Counted from the stretch's first letter, positions 1 to 9,300 are shown. The stretch: 64,000 nt of DNA from Bacteroides stercoris ATCC 43183 (GCF_025147325.1 NZ_CP102262.1:1922001-1986000), one strand, 5' to 3'. The notes: generated by a model not told the origin, from the sequence alone. Translations and numbers: made by a program.

Positions 1-1
1 G

Positions 2-298
2 ATACTTTCACAAGCTGTGAATTATACCAACGAAACAAGAGATGAAATTATAGCAAACGACTTGCGGCAATTTATTTCCTGTGCATTGCAACAGTTGACC
101 CCTCGCCAACGTGAAATATTCGAGATGAGTCGGGAGCAACAAATGTCTCATCGTGAAATAGCTGAAGTATTAGGTATTTCTGTTAATACGGTACAAGAAT
201 CCATTTCCATATCATTGAAAACACTGCGTGCTTATTTGGAAAAGAATTCGATAGTAGGTTCTGATTTGATTTTGATTCTTATTTGTTTGAATTTATAA
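2..298 (+). CDS. ECF RNA polymerase sigma factor, C-terminal part (cut by window start)
   Basis: The reading frame is open from base 2, so the gene begins outside the window; the GTG at 17 is unlikely to be the true start. What is visible is sigma-70 region 4: LTPRQREIFEMSREQQMSHR followed by EIAEVLGISVNTVQESI, a helix-turn-helix that would contact the -35 element. The gene is followed by a FecR-type anti-sigma gene and a SusC with an N-terminal STN domain. This is the standard Bacteroides trans-envelope signalling set, in which the outer-membrane receptor, anti-sigma and sigma factor couple substrate binding to transcription of the locus. Regions 2 and 3 are not seen. The family call is firm; the specific regulon is inferred from neighbours. 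Confidence 0.9.
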   Translation: MLSQAVNYTNETRDEIIANDLRQFISCALQQLTPRQREIFEMSREQQMSHREIAEVLGISVNTVQESISISLKTLRAYLEKNSIVGSDLILILICLNL

Positions 299-467
299 AA
301 TGATAAATTCAGGTATTTATTCGACAAAAAATATTGATTTGAACTTGCTTATTTATGTAGAATCACTGACTTTATCTTGTGCTTTTTTGTGTTTTAAGTT
401 GTTGATAATCATGATTTTATTATTAATAAAGGCTTTTGGTTAACAGTGTATATTAAAAAATATTAAT

Positions 468-498
468 CACACCCCAGTCATTCTTTTCTTATGTGTAT
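468..498 (+). promoter_or_regulatory. Candidate ECF-sigma promoter upstream of fecR
   Basis: The string ACACCCCAGTC (469-479) is followed after exactly 13 bases by GTGTAT (493-498). The same two boxes with the same 13-base gap recur upstream of susC at 1555-1584. Sharing between two genes of one sigma/anti-sigma locus suggests the -35 and -10 elements read by the sigma factor encoded at 2-298. The gap between sigma and fecR (299-554) is otherwise AT-rich and shows no gene. Confidence 0.6.
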
Positions 499-554
499 AT
501 CTTAATGTCAAAGGGTTATTTTTAATAATCTTGCTTCATTTAGAATTATATTTT

Positions 555-1538
555 ATGAAAAATAGTGAAAATAATAAATCACTGCTGCGTCGTTATTTGG
601 ACGATCTGTATACAATGGATGATGCCCGTAAGTTGTTGGATGAGTTACAGACTTCGGAGTATGATACAGATATGCTTCAGGATCTGGCTGCTGAAGTATG
701 GGAAGAAACTTCCCTGCAATCACCGCAGACAGACCTTGAACGCGAACAATATAAAAAAGAGGCGCGACTGTTATTAAAGCGTATAGAGCATAAGAAACGT
801 ATGTGGATTCGTCGGGCTGCATTGGCTGTGTCAAGTGTGGCTGCGATGGTTTGTCTTGTATTTGGCAGTATTAGTTACATTCGTTATATAGATAGAACAC
901 AGGTATCTTATTTAGAGGCTTCTACTTCTTTTGGAGAACGCAAGGAAGTACAGCTTCCCGATGGTACGACATTGATATTAAACTCTTGTTCGCGTGTTCA
1001 CTATCCAGATCGTTTTACCGGTAAGGAACGTAGAATAGAACTGGAAGGTGAAGGGTATTTTCGCGTATATCATAATGAGAAGCAGCCTTTCGTAGTGGAT
1101 ACCCGCCACTTCGATGTGCGTGTCTTGGGTACTTGTTTTAATATCAAATCTTATTCTTCGGACGAGGTAGTATCAGTAGATGTGGAAAGTGGTAAAGTCC
1201 AGGTTGATTTGCCGGAAGCGATGATGCGTCTACGTGCTAAAGAGCAGGTGCTTATCAATACTGTTTCAGGAGAATATAATAAGAGACGCGAAGAACGCAC
1301 TATGGCGGTTTGGCGAAAAGGTAATTTACGTTTCAATAGTACTCCGATACATGATGTGGCTAAAGAATTGGAGCGTATGTATAATTGTCGCATTACTTTT
1401 GCTGAGGGACAGAATTTTGACAATCTCATTTCTGGTGAACATGATAATAAGAGTTTGGACGCTGTATTACAGGCTGTGGAGTATACAAGCGGTATTCATT
1501 ACAAGAGAATGGGGAATATGATTCAGCTCTATAAATAG
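555..1538 (+). CDS. FecR-family anti-sigma factor
   Basis: A 327-residue inner-membrane anti-sigma factor. The start chosen is ATG 555 (MKNSENNKSLLRRYLDDLYT); the frame is open a few codons further up but only with TTG. The order is a cytoplasmic N-terminal segment of about 90 residues (sigma-binding), one transmembrane helix (AALAVSSVAAMVCLVFGSIS), then a periplasmic FecR domain (EASTSFGERKEVQLPDGTTL, then YFRVYHNEKQPFVVDTRHFD) and a DUF4974-like C-terminus. The family receives the signal from the STN domain of the partner SusC and releases the sigma factor. It lies 256 bp after the sigma gene and 252 bp before susC, each gap holding a copy of the same two-box promoter. The product call is secure; the ligand is unknown. 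Confidence 0.93.
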   Translation: MKNSENNKSLLRRYLDDLYTMDDARKLLDELQTSEYDTDMLQDLAAEVWEETSLQSPQTDLEREQYKKEARLLLKRIEHKKRMWIRRAALAVSSVAAMVCLVFGSISYIRYIDRTQVSYLEASTSFGERKEVQLPDGTTLILNSCSRVHYPDRFTGKERRIELEGEGYFRVYHNEKQPFVVDTRHFDVRVLGTCFNIKSYSSDEVVSVDVESGKVQVDLPEAMMRLRAKEQVLINTVSGEYNKRREERTMAVWRKGNLRFNSTPIHDVAKELERMYNCRITFAEGQNFDNLISGEHDNKSLDAVLQAVEYTSGIHYKRMGNMIQLYK

Positions 1539-1554
1539 TGAAAAAATATAAAAT

Positions 1555-1584
1555 ACACCCCTGTCTTTGAGAACTACAGTGTAT
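1555..1584 (+). promoter_or_regulatory. Candidate ECF-sigma promoter upstream of susC
   Basis: ACACCCCTGTC (1555-1565), 13 bases, then GTGTAT (1579-1584): the same architecture as at 469-498. A TATATTTG at 1585-1592, resembling the housekeeping -7 box, directly follows, but no TTTG lies at the expected distance. A transcript from here would have a leader of about 200 nt before the susC ATG at 1791. That leader includes a weak stem around 1650-1681 but no gene. Confidence 0.6.
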
Positions 1585-1790
1585 TATATTTGTATTGTTA
1601 AACATTAATCTATATCGGATATGAAACCACCATCTTAATCTGCCAAAAAATAGGAGCTATCTCTCAGAGCAGCCCCTATACTAGTAATCCGGACAGATAT
1701 TCATTCGTTTCGACCCGTGTGAATAGCGTCTCGTGTATTACAAACCTTTGTTTTAAATAATTTATTACAATTACTAAAACGCACAAATTT

Positions 1791-4700
1791 ATGAATAATC
1801 TTCCTAATACAAAAAGGAAATCTGAAAATGTACATTCATTTTTAGCTTTTTTACTTTTCATATGCTTTTCATTTACAAGTTATTATATACAGGCGCAAGA
1901 AGTGAAGGGCATAACATTAAATGTTCAGAACGAAACGGCAGAAAATGTCTTTAATCAATTGAGTATACAAACAGGACTGAAGTTTTTCTATGATCAAGAA
2001 ATTGTTAATTCAGCTCCCCGCATTACCCTCAAAGTATCAAATGCCTCTCTACAGGATGTTTTGGAGCGTATTACTTTACAGACAAAATTGTATTTCAATA
2101 GGGATAATCATACAATATCTGTTGGTAAACAGAAAACCGGACAAAGCACTTCGAAAGGTATAAAACTGAGAAATCTCAAGGGAAGAGTTGTCGATCAAGA
2201 TGGTGAACCTATCATTGGTGCCAGTGTATTGGTAAAAGGCACTACTAATGGTGTAATTACTGATATGGATGGAAATTATAATTTGATAGACGTGCCGGAA
2301 AATGCATTACTTGCCTTTTCATATATCGGTTATCAGACAGTAGAGTTGAAAGCCAATGGCAAAGGACTTGATAAAATAATGATGAAAGAGGATAATGAAT
2401 TGCTGGATGAAGTTGTAGTAGTAGGATATGGTGTACAGAAGAAGCGCGATGTGACAACTGCTATTGCCAGTATACGTGCCAGTGATTTGAAAGGACAGCC
2501 TGTAACTTCTATGGCTGAAGCAATGGTTGGCAAAATGCCGGGTGTACAAGTTTCACAATCTACAGGTGCACCGGGTTCTTCTTTACAAATTAAGGTGCGC
2601 GGTACAGGTACTATTACTGCTGGAACATCACCGTTGTATGTAGTAGATGGAGTACCTCTTGCCAAAGAGCAACTGAATACTTTCAACATGAATGATGTGG
2701 AGTCTATTGAGGTTCTGAAAGATGCTTCCTCTTCTGCTATTTATGGGTCGCGAGGCTCTAATGGCGTAGTGCTGATTACTACCAAGAAAGGACAGGAAGG
2801 ACGAGCTACGGTTTCTTATAATGGATATTATGGTTGGCAGACTGTATCTAAAAAAATAGATATGCTGAACGCTTACGAATATGCCGATTTGGTAAACGAT
2901 GCTCGAAATAATACCTATGTAGATAAAATGGAAGCGGTAAACCGTAAACGTATCGCTCAAAATAAACAGCCTTTGGCCTTTAGTATTACTGATAGTAATG
3001 CCATACGTTTACAAAATACCGGTAATGATTATAATACGATTGTTCCGGTTGAAATCTTACCTTATCTAAGGGGTGAAAAGGGATTGGTTGATACAGATTG
3101 GCAAGACGAGATTTTTCGTACGGCAGGTATGCAGAATCATTCTGTTTCGGTATCTGGTGGAAGTCAGAAGATAAAATATTATGCTTCTGTAGATTACTTG
3201 TCACAAGACGGTGTAATTATTAACAGTGATTTTACGAGATATAGTTCTCGTTTTAATCTGGATGTTACTGAAGGTATTTTTAAGTTTGGGCTCTCTTTAA
3301 ATCCGTCTGTAACGATAGAGAATGCAGTGAACTCTGATGGTGCTTATAATAAGGATGGTGGTGGCATTATTGCTTCAGCTTTGCATAGTGCTCCTATATT
3401 TCCTGTTTACAATGCTGATGGTTCTTTTTGTTTTGCACAGAATGCTTGGAGTCCGAATACGCAGACGACACTAGAGGATGGTTCTGTTAAAAAAGGAAAT
3501 AGCCAAACTCAAGTGTGGAATCCGGTAGCATTGGCTTTGTTGCAAAAGGATGAAACAAAAGCTTCCCGTATATTTGGTAATGTTTATGGAGAAGTAGCTT
3601 TTATGCCCGAATTAAAATATCGTGCAAATTTTGGTGTAGATATTTACAACAGCTCACAAGATACATTTCGTCCATCTACTATTCCTGTTGCCAATACGGA
3701 AGGTAATCCGGAATCTGAGCCTGAAGCAACAGCCAAAACGGCTAAGATGTATAATTGGTTGTTTGAGCAAACTGTAACCTATAATAAGGATATTAAAGGG
3801 CATTCCATTTCTGCGTTGGCAGGGTGGACTATGCAATATCAGCGCGATGAGAGTACATACGCTTTTGCTAATGGATTTATAACAAATAATGTGCCTACTC
3901 TGAATGCCGGTACTGTAACGCGCGGAGACTCTCATGCTTCTGAGTGGGCTTTGCTTTCAGGACTTGCTAGAGTCCAATATAATTATAAAGGTAAATATAT
4001 GGTTACTGGAGCACTTCGTGCAGATGGTGCCTCTCGTTTTGGTAAGGATAATCGTTGGGGGTGGTTCCCTTCGGTATCGGCGGGATGGCGTTTAACGGAA
4101 GAGCCTTTTATGAAATCATTGACCTTTATTGATGATTTGAAACTTCGTGCCAGTTATGGTTTGACGGGTAATTTCCGTATTCCCAATTATGGGGCTCAGG
4201 GAGAAGTTGCTTATTACAGCTATGTATTAGGTGGGAATAGTGCAGATGTTGTTAAGGGAGCTGCCCCCAAGAGTATGCCTAATCCTGAACTACATTGGGA
4301 GAAGACAGCTCAAGTTAATATTGGTTTTGATGCATCATTATTTAAAAACCGTCTGACTTTGGGTTTGGACTTATACAATAGTAATACTTATGATTTATTA
4401 TTGGATGTTCCGGTTCCGATGACAACAGGGTATAAAACTCGTCTGGAAAATATTGGTAAAGTCAATAACAAAGGTGTGGAATTTAATATTGCTACCAACC
4501 AGAAGATGGGTGATTTTAATTGGAGTGTATATTTTAATATTTCGAAAAACATCAATGAAGTAAAGGAACTCGGGCCTGGTAATGCAGATATAATTTCTTC
4601 CGGTTCAGTGAGTAATGCTTATTTTATAACCCGTGTAGGTGAGCCTATTGGAAGTTATTATTTACCTGTAGTAGAGGGAGTTTTCAAGAATCAGGAAGAA

Positions 4701-5351
4701 GTGGATGCAACCTTGCACTATATGGATTCTCCAACAAACTACGGCTTAGCAGACACGAAACCCGGAGATTTCAAGTTTAAAGATGTGAATGGTGATAAAG
4801 TGCTTGATATCTCAGATACAGACCGTGCTATTGTAGGTAATTATATGCCGGACTTTACTTACGGCTTTGGTGCAACGTTAGCTTGGAAAGGTATTGACTT
4901 TGGCATCGTATTTCAGGGTGTTCAAGGAAATGAAATCTTGAATCTTTCTCGGCGCTATTTTTATAATCATGAAGGGAATATGAATAATTATAAGGGTGCT
5001 TTAAACCGTTGGAAGTCGGAAGATGAGCCGGGAAGTGGAATGAACGTGCGTGCCAATCGTGTTAGCAAAGGACAGAATGGTACTACATCTACTTGGCATG
5101 TAGAGGATGGTTCGTATTTACGTATCAAGAATATTTCATTAGGATATACATTACCTGAAAATTGGATAAAGAAGGTTTATTTAAAATCTGCTCGTATCTA
5201 TTGCTCACTCCAAAATCCATTTACATTCACTCACTATGAAGGTTATAATCCAGAAGTTTCCAATCGTAGTGCAGTGACTACCAATGGTGAGGATTATGGG
5301 GTTTATCCGTTGGCAAGAACCACCTCTATAGGTGTTAACCTTACGTTTTAA
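1791..5351 (+). CDS. SusC/RagA-family TonB-dependent outer-membrane transporter with STN signalling domain
   Basis: An 1186-residue outer-membrane receptor. After a signal sequence ending near YYIQAQ come an STN (secretin/TonB N-terminal) domain at about residues 45-105 (NETAENVFNQLSIQTGLKFF), a CarboxypepD_reg-like domain at about 128-215 (GRVVDQDGEPIIGASVLVKG), a TonB plug beginning near 220 (VVVVGYGVQKKRDVTTAIAS; LYVVDGVPL; IEVLKDASSSAIYGSRGSNG), and a long beta barrel ending in the expected aromatic residue (GVNLTF). The STN domain marks it as a transducer to the FecR/ECF pair just upstream. It is followed after 18 bp by susD and farther on by a phosphodiesterase and a GlpT-type permease, so the cargo may be a phosphodiester rather than a glycan; that is inference. 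Confidence 0.95.
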   Translation: MNNLPNTKRKSENVHSFLAFLLFICFSFTSYYIQAQEVKGITLNVQNETAENVFNQLSIQTGLKFFYDQEIVNSAPRITLKVSNASLQDVLERITLQTKLYFNRDNHTISVGKQKTGQSTSKGIKLRNLKGRVVDQDGEPIIGASVLVKGTTNGVITDMDGNYNLIDVPENALLAFSYIGYQTVELKANGKGLDKIMMKEDNELLDEVVVVGYGVQKKRDVTTAIASIRASDLKGQPVTSMAEAMVGKMPGVQVSQSTGAPGSSLQIKVRGTGTITAGTSPLYVVDGVPLAKEQLNTFNMNDVESIEVLKDASSSAIYGSRGSNGVVLITTKKGQEGRATVSYNGYYGWQTVSKKIDMLNAYEYADLVNDARNNTYVDKMEAVNRKRIAQNKQPLAFSITDSNAIRLQNTGNDYNTIVPVEILPYLRGEKGLVDTDWQDEIFRTAGMQNHSVSVSGGSQKIKYYASVDYLSQDGVIINSDFTRYSSRFNLDVTEGIFKFGLSLNPSVTIENAVNSDGAYNKDGGGIIASALHSAPIFPVYNADGSFCFAQNAWSPNTQTTLEDGSVKKGNSQTQVWNPVALALLQKDETKASRIFGNVYGEVAFMPELKYRANFGVDIYNSSQDTFRPSTIPVANTEGNPESEPEATAKTAKMYNWLFEQTVTYNKDIKGHSISALAGWTMQYQRDESTYAFANGFITNNVPTLNAGTVTRGDSHASEWALLSGLARVQYNYKGKYMVTGALRADGASRFGKDNRWGWFPSVSAGWRLTEEPFMKSLTFIDDLKLRASYGLTGNFRIPNYGAQGEVAYYSYVLGGNSADVVKGAAPKSMPNPELHWEKTAQVNIGFDASLFKNRLTLGLDLYNSNTYDLLLDVPVPMTTGYKTRLENIGKVNNKGVEFNIATNQKMGDFNWSVYFNISKNINEVKELGPGNADIISSGSVSNAYFITRVGEPIGSYYLPVVEGVFKNQEEVDATLHYMDSPTNYGLADTKPGDFKFKDVNGDKVLDISDTDRAIVGNYMPDFTYGFGATLAWKGIDFGIVFQGVQGNEILNLSRRYFYNHEGNMNNYKGALNRWKSEDEPGSGMNVRANRVSKGQNGTTSTWHVEDGSYLRIKNISLGYTLPENWIKKVYLKSARIYCSLQNPFTFTHYEGYNPEVSNRSAVTTNGEDYGVYPLARTTSIGVNLTF

Positions 5352-5369
5352 TCTTAAAAATACTATAAT

Positions 5370-6740
5370 ATGAAAAAAATAATAATATCTATTTTTACAG
5401 CGATTGCTCTTTCTGGTTGTAATGATTTTATAGATTTGAAACCTGTTGATTTTCCTACAGAGGAAACTTTTTATACGGATGTCAAGGGATTAGAAGGGGC
5501 TATTATTGGTATTTATGATGAGTTGCAATCGAGTGATCAATATGGTTCTAAGTTCATGACTTTAATGGAAGTTCGGGGGGATAATGTTAAGAATGACAAT
5601 TCTGGTGCCAGTGGTGGTATTACCTATCAAATAGAGGTATTTACCGAAACTCCGGCTAATTCCAATTTGTCGGGTGCATGGCTTTCTTTATATAAGACTA
5701 TTTATCGTTGTAATCTTGTACTCCAAAATATGGAGAAAGTACAAATGACTGAAGAACAACGAACGCAAATAGCAGGACAGGCTTCTTTTGTACGTGCATT
5801 GTGTTACTTTAATCTAGTGCGTTTATGGGGAGAGGTTCCTATTATTACAAAAACGCAGACTGTAGCTGAAGCACGTAACAACAAGCGTTCTCCTGTTAGT
5901 GAGGTTTATGACTTGATTATCAAAGACCTGATTGTAGCTAAAGGTTTGCCGGAAGTGTGGGATGAATCAGAGCGAGGGCGTGCTACATCTTATGCAGCAC
6001 GTGCTTTGTTGGCAAAAGTATATTTATACATGAAAAACTATCAAGAAGTGATTAATGAATTGACTTCTGTAGTTGCTGATATCAATGCTAAGCGGAATTT
6101 ATCTTTGGTACCTATGCCTCAAACTTTTCCTAATAATTTAAAGACTAGTAAAGATATAATTTTTGCAGTCCAGTATCTGAAAGGTGGTGTAGGAGAATCC
6201 GTTCATCAGAATAATCGATATAGAAATAATGATAACGGTAATATAATATCTTTGGAACAGGCTGAATTTGAAAATAATGACGATAATCGGAAAGTGTTAG
6301 TAGCTCCAACGGGAAGCGGTCAGCGGCCGGGTAAATTCGATGCTCCCGCAACAAATAATGAAACAAGTGCGGATTTCCCTGTTATGCGTTGTGCCGAAGT
6401 GATGTTGATGTACGCAGAAGCTGCCAATGAACTTTCTGCCATTCCTACACAGGAAGCTTTGGATGCTTTAAATGCAGTTCGTATTAATGCTAATCTCATG
6501 GGAAAGACATTAGAAGAGCTATCTACAAAAGAAATTTTTCGTCAGGCTGTATATAAAGAACGGCGTCTGGAACTGGCTTTGGAATGTGACCGTTGGTTTG
6601 ATATCGTACGTACCGGACAGATGACTACTGTATTTCCGGGAATAGCTGCTTATCGTCAGTTATATCCGATTCCTCAGACAGAAATAGAGAATGTCAGTGA
6701 TAAGGACGGCTGGCAGAATGAAGGGTATACGGTTGAGTAA
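5370..6740 (+). CDS. SusD/RagB-family surface lipoprotein
   Basis: A 456-residue SusD-type lipoprotein, the lid that pairs with the SusC barrel. A lipobox (AIALSGC, lipidated Cys17) is followed by the typical start NDFIDLKPVDFPTEETFYTD. Tetratricopeptide-like helices include FVRALCYFNLVRLWGEVPII, where the AL.YF.LVR.WG pattern is the family signature. The C-terminus has YKERRLELALECDRWFDIVR and ends with YPIPQTEIE, both characteristic. The gene starts 18 bp after susC and is surely co-transcribed. A perfect 9-bp hairpin follows it before the phosphodiesterase gene. Length and motifs are normal for the family. Confidence 0.95.
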   Translation: MKKIIISIFTAIALSGCNDFIDLKPVDFPTEETFYTDVKGLEGAIIGIYDELQSSDQYGSKFMTLMEVRGDNVKNDNSGASGGITYQIEVFTETPANSNLSGAWLSLYKTIYRCNLVLQNMEKVQMTEEQRTQIAGQASFVRALCYFNLVRLWGEVPIITKTQTVAEARNNKRSPVSEVYDLIIKDLIVAKGLPEVWDESERGRATSYAARALLAKVYLYMKNYQEVINELTSVVADINAKRNLSLVPMPQTFPNNLKTSKDIIFAVQYLKGGVGESVHQNNRYRNNDNGNIISLEQAEFENNDDNRKVLVAPTGSGQRPGKFDAPATNNETSADFPVMRCAEVMLMYAEAANELSAIPTQEALDALNAVRINANLMGKTLEELSTKEIFRQAVYKERRLELALECDRWFDIVRTGQMTTVFPGIAAYRQLYPIPQTEIENVSDKDGWQNEGYTVE

Positions 6741-6752
6741 TTAATAAACTAT

Positions 6753-6774
6753 CCTGGAGAGATAACTCTCCAGG
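6753..6774 (+). terminator. Hairpin after susD (terminator or processing site)
   Basis: CCTGGAGAG, loop ATAA, CTCTCCAGG is a perfect 9-bp stem 13 bp after the susD stop, followed by a short CTTTTAAAA run. The T tract is weak, so it may attenuate expression of the downstream phosphodiesterase or protect the susCD message rather than stop all transcription. Confidence 0.6.
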
Positions 6775-6792
6775 CTTTTAAAAATAATAGAA

Positions 6793-7689
6793 ATGAAAAA
6801 AATATATATATTATTGTATGCTGTCTTTGTTGCATTGCAACTTTCAGCACAAGATCATGTTGCGCAGATTCGTGAAAAGCTGATGAGTCGCGATTCAACT
6901 TCTGTAATTGTAGTGGCTCATCGTGGAGATTGGCGTAATTTTCCTGAAAATTCGTTGGAAGCAATAGATAACGCTATTAAAATGGGAGTAGACATTGTTG
7001 AGTTGGATGTTAAGAAAACGAAAGACGGCGAACTGATTCTTATGCACGACCGCACATTGGATCGTACTACTACCGGAAAAGGATTGGTTTCTGAAAACAC
7101 ATTGAGTGATATTCGTAAGTTGAATTTGAGAAATGGTTGTAATATCCGTACTATTCACAAAGTGCCGACTTTGGAAGAGGCATTGTTGCATGCTAAAGGA
7201 AAAATCATGATAAATTTGGATCAGGCAGACCTTTACTTTGATCAGATTTATGAGCTTATGAAGAAAACCGGAACTACCAAACAAATTATAATGAAAGGGA
7301 GAAGACCGGTTGCCGAAGTGAAGAAACAATTTGGTGATTATTTGGAAGATGTAATTTATATGCCGATTGTTGACCTTGATGCTTCTGGAGCCGAGAAACA
7401 CATAGAGGCTTTTATTAAAGATATGTCTCCAGTTGCTTTTGAGTTACTATTTGTAAAAGATACAAACTTGCTTCCTAAAAAACTTGCAACTACCTTGAAC
7501 GGACGTTCTCTAATTTGGTATAATACTTTATGGGATACAATGGCTGGCGGACACGATGATGATATGTCTTTGCAGAATCCGGATTCAGGTTATGGCTACT
7601 TAATTGATACATTAGGATGCCGTATCATTCAAACTGACAGGCCTGCTTACTTGCTGGACTATTTACGGAAAAGAAAACTGCATGATTGA
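6793..7689 (+). CDS. Secreted glycerophosphodiester phosphodiesterase family protein
   Basis: A 298-residue GDPD-family TIM-barrel enzyme with a signal peptide (MKKIYILLYAVFVALQLSAQ). The family hydrolyses glycerophosphodiesters to glycerol 3-phosphate and an alcohol. The catalytic signatures are visible: VVAHRGDWRNFPENSLEAI (His-Arg and the PEN motif), VELDVKKTKDGELILMHD (metal-binding Glu/Asp and the second catalytic His) and DRTTTGKG. The signal peptide places it in the periplasm or outer membrane. It follows susC/susD and precedes an organophosphate-type permease by 22 bp. Together they suggest the SusCD pair imports a phosphodiester that is cut here, with glycerol 3-phosphate taken up next. 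The exact substrate cannot be read from the sequence. Confidence 0.88.
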   Translation: MKKIYILLYAVFVALQLSAQDHVAQIREKLMSRDSTSVIVVAHRGDWRNFPENSLEAIDNAIKMGVDIVELDVKKTKDGELILMHDRTLDRTTTGKGLVSENTLSDIRKLNLRNGCNIRTIHKVPTLEEALLHAKGKIMINLDQADLYFDQIYELMKKTGTTKQIIMKGRRPVAEVKKQFGDYLEDVIYMPIVDLDASGAEKHIEAFIKDMSPVAFELLFVKDTNLLPKKLATTLNGRSLIWYNTLWDTMAGGHDDDMSLQNPDSGYGYLIDTLGCRIIQTDRPAYLLDYLRKRKLHD

Positions 7690-7711
7690 GATGTAAGGGT
7701 TACTTAAAAGT

Positions 7712-9058
7712 ATGTTGAAGAATATAATAAACTTTTACAGGGTTTCACAACCGAAACCCTGTAATGAAGAATCTTTGTCCGAACAGAAACAGCGTTTGAA
7801 ACGTTTTCAGTGGTCTACTTTTCTTGCTGCTACACTTGGTTATGGCATGTATTATGTTTGTCGTTTGAGCCTGAATGTCGTAAAGAAACCGATTGTAGAT
7901 GAGGGCGTTTTCTCGGAAACAGAATTGGGCATTATCGGTGCTGTGCTGTTCTTTACCTATGCTGTAGGTAAGTTTATGAACGGTTTTCTTGCTGACCGTA
8001 GCAATATCAATCGTTTTATGTCGACCGGTTTGCTGGTGACTGCTTTGGTGAACCTCTGTTTGGGATTTGTACATTCTTTTATTCTGTTTGCCGTTCTTTG
8101 GGGTATCAGCGGATGGTTTCAGTCTATGGGTGCTGCTTCTTGTGTGGTCGGCTTGTCCCGTTGGTTCACGGACAAGAAACGTGGTTCTTTTTACGGCTTT
8201 TGGAGTGCGAGTCACAACATCGGTGAGGCAATGACTTTCATTATCGTAGCCTCTATTGTAAGTGCACTGGGATGGCGTTACGGTTTTCTGGGTGCTGGCC
8301 TTGTCGGTCTGATTGGCGCTTTGGTAGTCTGGCGTTTTTTCCATGATACTCCTCAGAGCAAGGGACTTCCTGCTGTCAATGCTCCTGAAAAGAAAAAGGA
8401 GATGGATGCTTTAGAGACGGAGGAGTTCAATCGTGCTCAAAAAGCGGTATTGAGAAACCCGGCTATTTGGATACTTGCACTTAGTAGTGCTTTCATGTAC
8501 ATCAGCCGCTATGCGGTAAATAGCTGGGGTGTTTTCTATCTGCAGGCTGAGAAGGGCTATTCTACGTTGGATGCCAGTTTCATTATTTCTATAAGTTCGG
8601 TATTCGGCATTGTAGGAACAATGTTTTCTGGCGTTATCTCAGATAGGTTTTTTGGCGGTCGTCGCAATATTCCTGCCTTGATTTTCGGTTTGATGAATGT
8701 GTTTGCTCTATGTCTTTTCCTGCTTGTTCCGGGTGTACATTTTTGGATGGATGCTTTAGCGATGATGCTCTTTGGCTTGGGTATCGGTGTGCTAATTTGC
8801 TTTCTGGGTGGATTAATGGCTGTGGATATTGCTCCTCGCAATGCTTCGGGTGCAGCTTTAGGTGTGGTAGGTATTGCCAGTTATATCGGAGCAGGTTTGC
8901 AGGATGTGATGAGCGGTGTATTGATTGAGGGTAATAAACAGCTTGTTGATGGTGTAGAGGTTTACGATTTTACGTATATCAATTGGTTTTGGATAGGTGC
9001 GGCATTGTTGTCTGTTCTGTTGGCTTTGTTGGTATGGAATGCAAGAAGTAAAGAGTAG
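7712..9058 (+). CDS. Organophosphate:phosphate antiporter of the GlpT/UhpT type (MFS)
   Basis: A 448-residue, 12-helix major facilitator protein of the OPA family. The N-terminal motif LGYGMYYVCRLSLNVVKKPI matches the position of the substrate-binding Arg of GlpT helix 1, and MYISRYAVNSWGVFYL matches the second binding Arg in helix 7. FLADRSNINRFMSTGLL and GVISDRFFGGRRNIPALIFG are the two MFS A-motif loops. The family exchanges cytoplasmic phosphate for glycerol 3-phosphate, hexose phosphate or similar. It starts 22 bp after the phosphodiesterase, whose product would be a natural cargo, so glycerol 3-phosphate is the best guess. The symbol glpT is withheld because the substrate is not proven. 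Confidence 0.88.
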   Translation: MLKNIINFYRVSQPKPCNEESLSEQKQRLKRFQWSTFLAATLGYGMYYVCRLSLNVVKKPIVDEGVFSETELGIIGAVLFFTYAVGKFMNGFLADRSNINRFMSTGLLVTALVNLCLGFVHSFILFAVLWGISGWFQSMGAASCVVGLSRWFTDKKRGSFYGFWSASHNIGEAMTFIIVASIVSALGWRYGFLGAGLVGLIGALVVWRFFHDTPQSKGLPAVNAPEKKKEMDALETEEFNRAQKAVLRNPAIWILALSSAFMYISRYAVNSWGVFYLQAEKGYSTLDASFIISISSVFGIVGTMFSGVISDRFFGGRRNIPALIFGLMNVFALCLFLLVPGVHFWMDALAMMLFGLGIGVLICFLGGLMAVDIAPRNASGAALGVVGIASYIGAGLQDVMSGVLIEGNKQLVDGVEVYDFTYINWFWIGAALLSVLLALLVWNARSKE

Positions 9059-9189
9059 TATATCTTGTAATATTGGTAACAGTGTGAAATCGGAAAAACT
9101 TAACCGTTTATTCCGATTTTATACTGTTTTTTGTATTCTTACTAATATTCCATTTTAAAGATTTCGTATCTTTGTGAAAAGCATTGTGA

Positions 9190-9300
9190 ATGAAAAACAG
9201 ATGTAAAGGTATTATGGATTTTCATAGGATATATCTGTTAATAACAGTTGTACTATCTGGTTTAGTTGCCGCTCGTGCACAAGTCGCCTTAATAAGGTAA
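9190..9300 (+). CDS. 36-residue signal-peptide-like mini-ORF (possible gene remnant)
   Basis: The ORF MKNRCKGIMDFHRIYLLITV continues as VLSGLVAARAQVALIR and stops. It reads as a signal peptide with a cleavage-like ARAQ and almost no mature protein. A TATCTTTG box (9167-9174) lies 15 bp upstream. No extension of the frame resumes a domain downstream. It could be the 5' relic of a deleted secreted protein, a small secreted peptide, or chance. The rest of the 9059-9387 gap holds nothing else I can identify. Confidence 0.35.
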   Translation: MKNRCKGIMDFHRIYLLITVVLSGLVAARAQVALIR

